Positions 54,439-62,669 of a stretch of DNA of 64,000 nt are shown here, piece by piece. Position 1 is the stretch's first letter; every line of letters starts with the position of its first letter. This DNA comes from Vibrio amylolyticus (GTDB taxonomy: Bacteria > Pseudomonadota > Gammaproteobacteria > Enterobacterales > Vibrionaceae), in NCBI RefSeq assembly GCF_023145695.1, contig NZ_JAJHVV010000004.1:248001-312000 (forward strand), read 5' to 3'. The notes below the pieces were generated by a model. It ran no database searches, had not been told where the DNA came from, and saw only the letters and a list, made by a program, of their open reading frames with translations. Position numbers and translations under genes: made by a program.

Positions 54439-56559
54439 TTGTATCTATTTGATAGCCTCAAAGACGTTGCCCAAGAATACCTAACAGAGCCTCAAATTGA
54501 GGCTCTGCGTCAATCTTATGTGGTAGCAAGAGACGCCCATGAAGGGCAAACCCGCTCAAGCGGTGAACCATACATCATCCACCCTGTCGCTGTATCTCGT
54601 ATCTTGGCTGAAATGCGCCTTGATATCGAAACACTACAAGCCGCTCTCCTTCACGATGTCATTGAAGACTGTGATGTCACCAAAGAAGATCTAGAAGAGA
54701 AGTTTGGAAACACAGTTGCAGAACTAGTTGATGGTGTGTCTAAGCTGGATAAGCTTAAATTTCGAGACCGTAAAGAAGCGCAAGCAGAAAACTTCCGTAA
54801 GATGGTCCTTGCCATGGTGCAAGACATTCGCGTAATTTTAATCAAGCTCGCTGACCGTACTCACAACATGCGCACACTTGGGGCACTTCGTCCTGATAAA
54901 AAGCGACGCATTGCTCGTGAAACTCTTGAAATATACTCTCCTTTGGCGCATCGCCTCGGTATCCACAATATTAAAACTGAGCTTGAAGAGCTTGGTTTTG
55001 AAGCGCTCTACCCTAATCGCTACCGCGTCCTTAAAGAGGTGGTTCGATCTGCGCGTGGTAATCGTAAAGAGATGATCCAACGTATACACAGTGAGATTGA
55101 AGGTCGCCTCGAAGAGGTTGGACTCAACGCTCGCGTGTTTGGTCGAGAAAAAAACCTTTTTTCCATCTACAACAAGATGAAAACCAAAGAGCAACGATTC
55201 CATACCATTATGGATATCTACGCTTTCCGTGTTGTCATTGAAGATGTAGACACCTGTTATCGTGTTCTCGGTCAAGTTCACAGCCTGTACAAGCCACGCC
55301 CTGGTCGCATGAAAGATTATATTGCGGTACCAAAAGCGAATGGCTATCAGTCTTTGCATACCTCTATGATTGGTCCTCACGGTGTTCCTGTCGAAGTACA
55401 GATTCGTACTGAAGATATGGACCAAATGGCTGACAAGGGTGTTGCAGCGCACTGGTCATATAAAGCTGATGGCGATCGCACCGGCACTACCGCGCAAGTG
55501 AAAGCTCAGCGTTGGATGCAAAGCTTACTCGAGCTACAGCAAAGTGCAGGTAACTCGTTTGAATTCATCGAGAACGTGAAATCTGATCTGTTCCCTGATG
55601 AGATTTATGTCTTTACGCCGAAAGGCCGTATTGTTGAACTGCCTGTAGGCGCAACGGCGGTTGATTTCGCTTATGAAGTACATACTGATGTCGGTAACAT
55701 GTGTGTTGGGGCTCGTGTAGATCGCAACCCTTACCCGCTCAGCAAATCGCTGAAAAACGGTCAAACCATTGAGATCATCAGTGCTCCTGGTGCGCGTCCA
55801 AACGCCGCTTGGCTAAACTATGTCGTGACGTCTCGTGCTCGCACTAAGATCCGTCAGGTTCTTAAAACCATGCGCCGCGAAGAGTCTGTCACGCTTGGCC
55901 GCCGACTTCTCAATCACGCTTTGGGTGATAAATCGATCACTGATCTCTCAGAAGATAATATTAATCAGGTATTGAGCGATCTTAAAATCAACGATATCGA
56001 GGATCTCCTCGCTGCGATTGGTTTGGGTGAGCTGATGAGTATCGTGATTGCGCGTCGCCTATTAGGTGACAGTGATGAGTTAACGGAAGTAGTAAGCAAA
56101 GATGGCAAACCGAAGAAGAAACTTCCTATCCGTGGTGCGGAAGGAATACTACTGACCTTTGCCAACTGTTGTCACCCTATTCCCGATGACCACATCATTG
56201 CGCACGTCTCTCCAGGCCGTGGCTTAGTCGTTCACCGTGAAACATGTCCTAATGTTCGTGGCTACCAAAAAGAGCCAGACAAATACATGGGCGTTGAGTG
56301 GTCTGAAGATTACGATCAAGAGTTCATTAGTGAGCTAACCGTTGATATGCAAAATAGCCAAGGTGCTTTAGCAGAATTAACCAATGTTATCTCTAAAACA
56401 GGCTCTAATATCCACGGTATCTCAACCGAGGAGAAAGACGGTCGTTTGTATACCATTACCATGCTACTGACGACAAAAGACCGTGTGCATTTAGCCGGGA
56501 TCATGAAGAAGATTCGTGTGATGCCTCATGCACTGAGAGTTCGACGCAAACGAAACTAA
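54439..56559 (+). CDS. spoT: bifunctional (p)ppGpp hydrolase/synthetase SpoT
   Basis: A 706-residue SpoT. Domains in order: HD hydrolase (about 25-180; RSSGEPYIIHPVAV, H72-D73 in ALLHDVIED), synthetase (about 230-345; DIYAFRVVIEDVDTCYRVLG, PKANGYQSLHTSMIG), TGS (about 388-448; DEIYVFTPKGRIVELPVGAT), helical and Cys-containing region (LTFANCCHPIPDD), and ACT (about 630-700). The start is TTG at 54,439, encoding the family N-terminus MYLFDSL; E. coli spoT also uses TTG. It hydrolyses ppGpp and responds to nutrient stress. Confidence 0.97.
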   Translation: MYLFDSLKDVAQEYLTEPQIEALRQSYVVARDAHEGQTRSSGEPYIIHPVAVSRILAEMRLDIETLQAALLHDVIEDCDVTKEDLEEKFGNTVAELVDGVSKLDKLKFRDRKEAQAENFRKMVLAMVQDIRVILIKLADRTHNMRTLGALRPDKKRRIARETLEIYSPLAHRLGIHNIKTELEELGFEALYPNRYRVLKEVVRSARGNRKEMIQRIHSEIEGRLEEVGLNARVFGREKNLFSIYNKMKTKEQRFHTIMDIYAFRVVIEDVDTCYRVLGQVHSLYKPRPGRMKDYIAVPKANGYQSLHTSMIGPHGVPVEVQIRTEDMDQMADKGVAAHWSYKADGDRTGTTAQVKAQRWMQSLLELQQSAGNSFEFIENVKSDLFPDEIYVFTPKGRIVELPVGATAVDFAYEVHTDVGNMCVGARVDRNPYPLSKSLKNGQTIEIISAPGARPNAAWLNYVVTSRARTKIRQVLKTMRREESVTLGRRLLNHALGDKSITDLSEDNINQVLSDLKINDIEDLLAAIGLGELMSIVIARRLLGDSDELTEVVSKDGKPKKKLPIRGAEGILLTFANCCHPIPDDHIIAHVSPGRGLVVHRETCPNVRGYQKEPDKYMGVEWSEDYDQEFISELTVDMQNSQGALAELTNVISKTGSNIHGISTEEKDGRLYTITMLLTTKDRVHLAGIMKKIRVMPHALRVRRKRN

Positions 56560-56570
56560 GCTCTTTATTA

Positions 56571-56598
56571 AAATGCGCTCATCATCGAGCGCATTTTT
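56571..56598 (+). terminator. intrinsic terminator after spoT
   Basis: AATGCGCTC pairs with GAGCGCATT around ATCATC, followed by Ts. It lies 12 bp after the stop, so trmH may be transcribed by readthrough or its own promoter. Confidence 0.88.
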
Positions 56599-56653
56599 GT
56601 TTCTATGCCGCTCTCTTTAACTGTAAATTTATTATCTAAAAACAAATAAGATT

Positions 56654-57340
56654 ATGAACTTAGAACGATACCAACGTATTCAAGAAGTGCTCAAAGCTCG
56701 TCAAACAGATCTCACTTTATGTTTGGAAGAGGTTCACAAGCCTAACAATGTTTCAGCGATAATCCGTACCGCCGATGCCACAGGTATTCACAAAATCCAC
56801 GCCATTTGGCCAAGTGCTCAAATGAAAACACTGAGCCATACTTCCGCTGGAGCTAGAAACTGGGTTGAAGTAGATACGCATAACGGCATTGTCGACGCGG
56901 TTAAGCAATTCAAAGCGCAGGGCATGCAGGTGCTAGTCACTAACCTCTCAGATAGCGCAGTCGATTTTCGAGAGATTGATTACACCAAACCAACGGCGAT
57001 CATTCTTGGAAATGAAAAAGAGGGTGCTTCAAAAAAAGCGTTAGAGCTTGCCGATCAAGACATCATCATTCCTATGATGGGTATGGTGCAATCACTCAAC
57101 GTTTCTGTCGCTAGCGCCATTGTTCTTTATGAAGCACAACGTCAACGCCAGCAAGCTGGTATGTATGACAAACAAGAGAGTACGATTCCTAAAGAAGCCA
57201 TCCACAAAACTCTCTTTGAACGTGGTCATCCCGTTCTAGCCAAAGTCGCCAAACGTAAGAAACTCCCTTACCCACCATTGGATGACGAAGGACAGATTGT
57301 CGCCGATGAAAATTGGTGGAAAGAGATGCAAAGTAAGTAA
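56654..57340 (+). CDS. trmH: tRNA (guanosine(18)-2'-O)-methyltransferase
   Basis: A 228-residue SpoU-type SPOUT methyltransferase: VHKPNNVSAIIRTADATGIH (motif 1), AIILGNEKEGASKKALELAD (motif 2), and MMGMVQSLNVSVASAIVLYE (motif 3, knot). The C-terminal HPVLAKVAKRKKLPYPPLDD is typical for TrmH. It methylates G18 of tRNA using SAM and lies in the usual spoT-trmH-recG order. Confidence 0.97.
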   Translation: MNLERYQRIQEVLKARQTDLTLCLEEVHKPNNVSAIIRTADATGIHKIHAIWPSAQMKTLSHTSAGARNWVEVDTHNGIVDAVKQFKAQGMQVLVTNLSDSAVDFREIDYTKPTAIILGNEKEGASKKALELADQDIIIPMMGMVQSLNVSVASAIVLYEAQRQRQQAGMYDKQESTIPKEAIHKTLFERGHPVLAKVAKRKKLPYPPLDDEGQIVADENWWKEMQSK

Positions 57341-57383
57341 CCAATACTTGATATTAATATCGGCATAAAATCCCCAGTCGATT

Positions 57384-57426
57384 AAGCACTTAGCCAGATA
57401 CTCTAGCGTTCTCTGGTTAAGTGCTT
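57384..57426 (+). terminator. long hairpin between trmH and recG
   Basis: AAGCACTTAGCCAGA pairs over 15 bp (one wobble) with TCTGGTTAAGTGCTT around a 13-nt loop. Only CTTT follows, so it is a weak intrinsic terminator or a processing/stability hairpin. Confidence 0.55.
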
Positions 57427-57507
57427 CTTTCCAATTTTTCCTGTACAAAAACACAGCCTAATGGTTAACTATCTTCATTAACCTGCTGCTGACGTGCGAG
57501 CCTATTT

Positions 57508-59586
57508 ATGTCCCAACTTCTTTCCGCTATTCCTCTAACTTCACTATCGGGTGTCGGAGCAAAAGTTGCGGAAAAACTGGCAAAAGTCGGGCTGCATTCA
57601 GTTCAAGATTTACTGTTTCATCTTCCTTATCGCTACGAAGATCGCACTCGTGTCTACCCAATAGTCAAGCTTCACGCTGGGCTTTGGGCCGCGGTGCAAG
57701 GCAAAGTCATGAGCGTCGATACCATCTTTGGTAAACGCAAAATGTTGGCGGTAAAAATCAGCGATGGTAACGGTACGATTACCCTGCGTTTTTTTAATTT
57801 TACCGCAGGTATCAAAAACAACTTTTCTGAAGGTAAATGGGTTCACGCTTACGGCGAGATAAAACGTGGTGGAATGGGGCTGGAAATTATTCACCCTGAT
57901 TACAAGTTTTCATCGCCTGAACAAGCCCCAGAAACAGAGCAAACATTAACGCCCGTCTATCCCACAACCGATGGACTAAGGCAGCTCACTCTGAGAAATC
58001 TAACCGATCAGGCGCTAGCTTTACTCGATAAAGCCGCAGTACAAGAACTTCTCCCTGCCGGCCTTTACGATCATCAACAGACCTTGGCTCAAGCACTGCA
58101 TACGATTCACCGTCCACCGCCAACGATCAATCTTGAACAGTTTGACGAAGGAAAACATCCCGCTCAACTGCGTTTGATCATTGAAGAGTTATTAGCACAA
58201 AATCTGTCAATGCTGGCCGTTCGTAGTAAAGGGCAACAAGACAACGCGACACCACTGCCTACGGTAAACACGCTAAAGCAGCAGCTTCTTGATCAACTGC
58301 CATTTACGCCAACGAATGCTCAATCAAGGGTCGTCAATGAGATTGAGCACGATCTCGCACTTGCTCACCCTATGATGCGTTTGGTTCAAGGTGACGTAGG
58401 TTCAGGCAAAACCTTAGTTGCCGCACTGGCTGCTGTTCAAGCGATTGAGCATGGTTACCAAGTTGCGCTGATGGCCCCCACCGAACTCCTTGCAGAACAA
58501 CACGCCATCAACTTTGCCGCTTGGTTTGAAAAGATGGGTATTCAAGTCGGATGGCTTGCCGGAAAACTAACGGGTAAAGCCAAACAAACCGAACTGGATC
58601 GCATCGCCTCCGGTGAAGCACAAATGGTGGTGGGAACACACGCACTGTTTCAGCAACACGTTGAATTCCACAATCTCACACTGGTCATCATCGATGAACA
58701 GCATCGATTTGGTGTCCACCAGCGATTAGAGCTAAGAGAGAAAGGTGCAAAGCAAGGCTATTATCCGCATCAACTCGTCATGACAGCAACACCGATTCCA
58801 CGAACACTCGCCATGACCGCCTATGCCGATTTAGAAACCTCTATTATTGATGAGCTTCCACCGGGAAGAACGCCTATTCAAACAGTGGCGATCCCAGATA
58901 CGAAACGAGTTGATATCGTAGAGCGTGTCCGCAATGCCTGTCTAAACGAAGGCAAACAAGCGTATTGGGTTTGTACCTTAATCGATGAATCCGAAGTGCT
59001 CGAAGCTCAAGCCGCCGCTGATACGGCTGAAGAACTGCAATTGAAGCTGCCTGATTTAAAGATCGGTTTGGTACACGGACGAATGAAAGCGGCGGAAAAA
59101 CAAGCCGTTATGAAGGACTTTAAAGACAACAAGCTTCATCTTCTTGTAGCGACAACAGTCATTGAAGTGGGTGTGGATGTACCCAATTCGAGCTTAATGA
59201 TCATAGAAAACCCAGAACGCTTAGGGCTCGCTCAACTGCACCAGCTTAGAGGTCGTGTAGGTCGAGGAGAAATCGCCAGTCACTGCGTTCTTTTATATCA
59301 CGCACCACTATCAAAGACAGCGCAAAAGCGCTTAGGCGTTCTGAGAGAAAGTAATGATGGATTCGTGATTGCTCAGCGCGATTTAGAAATCCGTGGCCCA
59401 GGTGAACTACTTGGCACCAAACAAACAGGCCTAGCAGACTTTAGAATTGCCGATTTATTGCGAGATCAATACTTGATTCCAGAAGTTCAGCGCATGGCTC
59501 GACATATTCATGACCAATATCCGAAAAACTCCGCAGCGATTATAGAACGTTGGCTTGGTGAGAGAGATTTCTACGCCAAGGCGTAA
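57508..59586 (+). CDS. recG: ATP-dependent DNA helicase RecG
   Basis: A 692-residue superfamily-2 helicase that remodels stalled forks and Holliday junctions. N-terminal wedge/OB domain (LSGVGAKVAEKLAKVGLHSV, YEDRTRVYPI), Walker A LVQGDVGSGKTLVAALAAVQ, motif II LVIIDEQHRFGVHQR, MTATPIPRTLAMTAYADLET (III), LVATTVIEVGVDVPNSSLMI, and QLHQLRGRVGRGEIASHCVL (VI), with the C-terminal TRG-type segment. Complete and of normal length. Confidence 0.98.
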   Translation: MSQLLSAIPLTSLSGVGAKVAEKLAKVGLHSVQDLLFHLPYRYEDRTRVYPIVKLHAGLWAAVQGKVMSVDTIFGKRKMLAVKISDGNGTITLRFFNFTAGIKNNFSEGKWVHAYGEIKRGGMGLEIIHPDYKFSSPEQAPETEQTLTPVYPTTDGLRQLTLRNLTDQALALLDKAAVQELLPAGLYDHQQTLAQALHTIHRPPPTINLEQFDEGKHPAQLRLIIEELLAQNLSMLAVRSKGQQDNATPLPTVNTLKQQLLDQLPFTPTNAQSRVVNEIEHDLALAHPMMRLVQGDVGSGKTLVAALAAVQAIEHGYQVALMAPTELLAEQHAINFAAWFEKMGIQVGWLAGKLTGKAKQTELDRIASGEAQMVVGTHALFQQHVEFHNLTLVIIDEQHRFGVHQRLELREKGAKQGYYPHQLVMTATPIPRTLAMTAYADLETSIIDELPPGRTPIQTVAIPDTKRVDIVERVRNACLNEGKQAYWVCTLIDESEVLEAQAAADTAEELQLKLPDLKIGLVHGRMKAAEKQAVMKDFKDNKLHLLVATTVIEVGVDVPNSSLMIIENPERLGLAQLHQLRGRVGRGEIASHCVLLYHAPLSKTAQKRLGVLRESNDGFVIAQRDLEIRGPGELLGTKQTGLADFRIADLLRDQYLIPEVQRMARHIHDQYPKNSAAIIERWLGERDFYAKA

Positions 59587-59606
59587 ATCTATTGGTTTCT
59601 ATCGCG

Positions 59607-59640
59607 TAAAAAACAAGGCTGACAAAGTCGCTGCCAGCCT
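59607..59640 (-). terminator. intrinsic terminator of envZ
   Basis: On the minus strand AGGCTG and CAGCCT form a stem and are followed by TTGTTTTTT. It lies between convergent recG and envZ. Confidence 0.7.
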
Positions 59641-59678
59641 CATTTACTCTACGTCATTCTTTTTCTTCTAAAATACCG

Positions 59679-60983
59679 TTATTTAGTCGGGAAACTTAGC
59701 TGCGCTTTTAGTCCGCCTTCACTGCGGTTATTCACCGAAATAGAGCCTTGGTGCTGGCTGATAATACGCTTAACAATCGCTAAGCCTAGTCCTGTCCCTT
59801 CACTTCCTCTTGCAGTATCACCACGAGTGAAAGGTTCAAACAGCTTAGACACTTGATCAGGTTTTATTCCGGGTCCGTTATCTTCGATACAAACCCAAAC
59901 CAATTTCTTATCCGCTGTCACACCGGTACTGATTCGAACCCAGCCATTACCATAACGAACCGCATTAACGACGAGGTTTGTCACCGCACGTTTGATCGCG
60001 ATCGAGTTTCCTATCGCGACCTTCTCTTTTTCAGTAAGGACGGTTTCAATCTCAACATCAGCGTTCATTTCCGCCAACGCTATTTCGTTAGAAATTTCAT
60101 TCAAGGAGACAGGCGTGAACGTTTCTCGATCAACCGGCTTTAGATAGTCCATAAACTGGCTGATGATCTCGTTACACTCTTCCGTATCGCTAATAATTCC
60201 TTGAGCAAGATAACTGTCTTCATCAGACATCATTTCAGTGGCAAGGCGAATACGTGTAAGGGGCGTTCGTAAGTCATGACTGACCCCTGCCATTAATAGT
60301 GCTCTGTCTTCCTCTAACTCTTGAATGCCTTTCGACATTTGGTTAAAAGCTCTCGTTACAGAGCGGATTTCGGAAGGGCCTTTCTCAGGTAAAGGCGACG
60401 GTATTTCTCCTCGCCCGACCCCTTTCGCTGCTTTTTCTAAAGCAATTAACGGTCGATTCTGCAAGCGTATAAACAGCCAACCACCAGCAATAACCAGTAG
60501 TGCAACGATTAAGCTATTGTAGAAAAGTGGCGTAAAGTCATTTTCTTGTAGTTCAGATAAGGGAATACGGATCAGCGAATTGGGTAATGAATCGATTTGC
60601 ATCCACAACACATAGCTGTCACTGGCAAGAATCATTCTCACTTCAGTGGGAGTATTTAATTCGTGAGACATGTCTTCACTCATTAAATCAATGCTCATCG
60701 CTTTTTGGTATTCGTTCGCAATAGGGCTATCTTTTGCGTGAATGGTCACACCAAGTCGTTCAAGCACTCGTCGACGCAATGGCGCGTCCATCTCCAGATC
60801 TTCAAGTCCAGAATCAGATTCATCCAACATCAAACGAATCTCATAGCCAATAATTTTATTGAATTGCTGCAAACTCGGCATTAAGGCGTAATTAAATACC
60901 GCGTAATACGAATAGACTTGGCTTGCGATAAGTAGAGTAAGAAACAGGAGGATAGTTTGAGTGAACGAGCTGCGAATGCGCAT
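59679..60983 (-). CDS. envZ: osmosensor histidine kinase EnvZ
   Basis: A 434-residue sensor kinase. Two membrane segments (about 8-28 and 155-173) flank a periplasmic domain; HAMP follows (about 175-230). The H-box is [20 protein letters not shown], the N-box [14 protein letters not shown], then [15 protein letters not shown] and [20 protein letters not shown]. It phosphorylates and dephosphorylates OmpR to set porin expression. It starts 86 bp after ompR, as expected for the operon. Confidence 0.95.
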   Translation of the reverse strand: MRIRSSFTQTILLFLTLLIASQVYSYYAVFNYALMPSLQQFNKIIGYEIRLMLDESDSGLEDLEMDAPLRRRVLERLGVTIHAKDSPIANEYQKAMSIDLMSEDMSHELNTPTEVRMILASDSYVLWMQIDSLPNSLIRIPLSELQENDFTPLFYNSLIVALLVIAGGWLFIRLQNRPLIALEKAAKGVGRGEIPSPLPEKGPSEIRSVTRAFNQMSKGIQELEEDRALLMAGVSHDLRTPLTRIRLATEMMSDEDSYLAQGIISDTEECNEIISQFMDYLKPVDRETFTPVSLNEISNEIALAEMNADVEIETVLTEKEKVAIGNSIAIKRAVTNLVVNAVRYGNGWVRISTGVTADKKLVWVCIEDNGPGIKPDQVSKLFEPFTRGDTARGSEGTGLGLAIVKRIISQHQGSISVNNRSEGGLKAQLSFPTK

Positions 60984-61069
60984 AATGGGAACCTTTGCTA
61001 ATCCTTAGCAATGAACTCGAGCAGCTAAGTACTTAACCACTCGAGCATTCAATAGTCTATGAAGAGGAA

Positions 61070-61789
61070 TTACACTTCTTTTCCATCTGGAACGAATACG
61101 TACCCCAAACCCCATACCGTTTGGATATAACGTGGTTTACTTGGGTCAACTTCTAGCATGCGGCGCAAACGAGAAATCTGTACGTCAATAGAGCGCTCCA
61201 TTGCCGAATACTCACGGCCACGTGCCATGTTCATTAGCTTATCGCGAGACATTGGCTCACGAGCATTCGTCACGAGTGCTTTTAATACTGCAAATTCACC
61301 CGAGGTAAGTGGCATCGGCTCTTCACCGCGGAACATTTCACGCGTGCCTAAGTTTAAGCGGAACTCACCAAATTCAACCAAAGCTTCTTCAGAGCTTGGT
61401 GCACCTGGGGCTTCAATCGTTTGACGACGAAGAACGGCTTTGATTCGAGCCAATAGCTCACGCGGGTTAAATGGTTTTGGCAGATAATCATCCGCACCCA
61501 CTTCAAGACCAACAATTCGGTCAATCTCATCGCCCTTAGCGGTTAGCATCAGGATAGGCAATAGGTTATTTGAGTTTCTCAGGCGTCGGCAAATCGATAG
61601 GCCATCCTCTCCTGGTAGCATCAAATCTAACACCATTAGGTGAAAGTTCTCACGTGTTAATAGGCGGTCCATCTGCTCACTATTGGCAACACTGCGTACT
61701 TGGAATCCTTGCTCTGATAAGTATCGCTCTAGCAATGCGCGTAAACGTGCATCGTCATCTACCACTAAAATTTTAAAGTTTTCTTGCAT
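61070..61789 (-). CDS. ompR: osmolarity response regulator OmpR
   Basis: A 239-residue response regulator: receiver domain ILVVDDDARLRALLERYLSE with the phospho-acceptor D in LMVLDLMLPGEDGLS and KPFNPRELLARIKAVLRR, and a C-terminal winged helix PMSRDKLMNMARGREYSAME then RSIDVQISRLRRMLE. ATG at 61,789 gives the family start MQENFKILVVDDD; the frame extends 25 codons upstream without homology. The 260-bp gap to greB (61,790-62,049) must hold its promoter; I cannot assign boxes with confidence. Confidence 0.97.
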   Translation of the reverse strand: MQENFKILVVDDDARLRALLERYLSEQGFQVRSVANSEQMDRLLTRENFHLMVLDLMLPGEDGLSICRRLRNSNNLLPILMLTAKGDEIDRIVGLEVGADDYLPKPFNPRELLARIKAVLRRQTIEAPGAPSSEEALVEFGEFRLNLGTREMFRGEEPMPLTSGEFAVLKALVTNAREPMSRDKLMNMARGREYSAMERSIDVQISRLRRMLEVDPSKPRYIQTVWGLGYVFVPDGKEV

Positions 61790-62049
61790 GTAATGATTCC
61801 ACCTATTAATAAGCTTGCACTCAAAACAGAGTCGCAGTTGGAAATGTAACACTGTTCGCCGCAATGTGGCGCAAAGAATTGTTAACGTTTATTACGTGAT
61901 TCAATAGTGTATTAAGCCCTTTCAACAATCATACGCCAAAACTATGAAAAACAATCAAATTAATCGCAAAGACTATGATCTAGTTTAATCAATCCGGCCA
62001 CATTTTTTAAAGCAGAGTCATCTTATTCAGAGGGACTTCTGGCTCACGC

Positions 62050-62538
62050 TCAACACTTATCGTATTCAATCGAATTAATGAACCACTCTTTTTCGCCTTC
62101 GGGGGTTTTGACAACAAACTCATCATCCACTTCTTTTTTAAGCAGAGCTCTCGCCATTGGAGAGTCAATCGAGATGTAACCTTTCGCATCACCATAAATC
62201 TCTTCAGGGCCAACAATACGGAACCGCTTTACTTCACCCTCTTCATTTTCAATCTCTACCCACGCTCCGAAGAAAACCTTCCCTTCTTGCTGTGGGGAGT
62301 AATCGACAATGGTCACATCAGGTAAGAATTTTCTAAGAAAACGAACGCGACGGTCTATTTGTCGCAGCAAACGCTTGTTGAAAGTGTAATCTGCATTTTC
62401 AGAGCGATCGCCAAGACCTGCTGCCCAAGTGACTATTTTGGTGATTTCAGGTCGTTTTTCATGCCATAAATGATCATGTTCTTGTTTAAGTTTATTGTAA
62501 CCTTCTCGGGTAATGAGCTTGGTTTTCACTTTTAGCAC
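62050..62538 (-). CDS. greB: transcription elongation factor GreB
   Basis: A 162-residue Gre factor: N-terminal coiled coil (LITREGYNKLKQEHDHLWHE, GDRSENADYTFNKRLLRQID with the conserved acidic tip) and C-terminal FKBP-like domain (VFFGAWVEIENEEGEVKRFR, ISIDSPMARALLKKEVDDEF). The basic RRVRFLRKFL patch and length favour GreB over GreA. It rescues backtracked RNA polymerase. Confidence 0.95.
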   Translation of the reverse strand: MLKVKTKLITREGYNKLKQEHDHLWHEKRPEITKIVTWAAGLGDRSENADYTFNKRLLRQIDRRVRFLRKFLPDVTIVDYSPQQEGKVFFGAWVEIENEEGEVKRFRIVGPEEIYGDAKGYISIDSPMARALLKKEVDDEFVVKTPEGEKEWFINSIEYDKC

Positions 62539-62616
62539 CTCTATTCGGGTTACTTATTTAACACCATTCAATTGTGGCTAATGTACAACATATATAAAGA
62601 TTTACGACCTTCAAAA

Positions 62617-62650
62617 ATAAAATCCCTGATTTGGACTGCAAATCAGGGAT
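62617..62650 (-). terminator. terminator of the retropepsin-like gene
   Basis: ATCCCTGATTT (62,622-62,632) pairs with AAATCAGGGAT (62,640-62,650) around 7 nt; on the minus strand TTTATTTTTG follows. It lies 20 bp after the stop. Confidence 0.85.
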
Positions 62651-62669
62651 CGGGCCTGTTCGTTTAATC

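Noticed and set aside
54838-55452. 204-codon antisense frame inside spoT
   Set aside because: Its length results from the codon pattern of spoT on the opposite strand. The translation has no recognisable family and spoT is intact over the whole interval.
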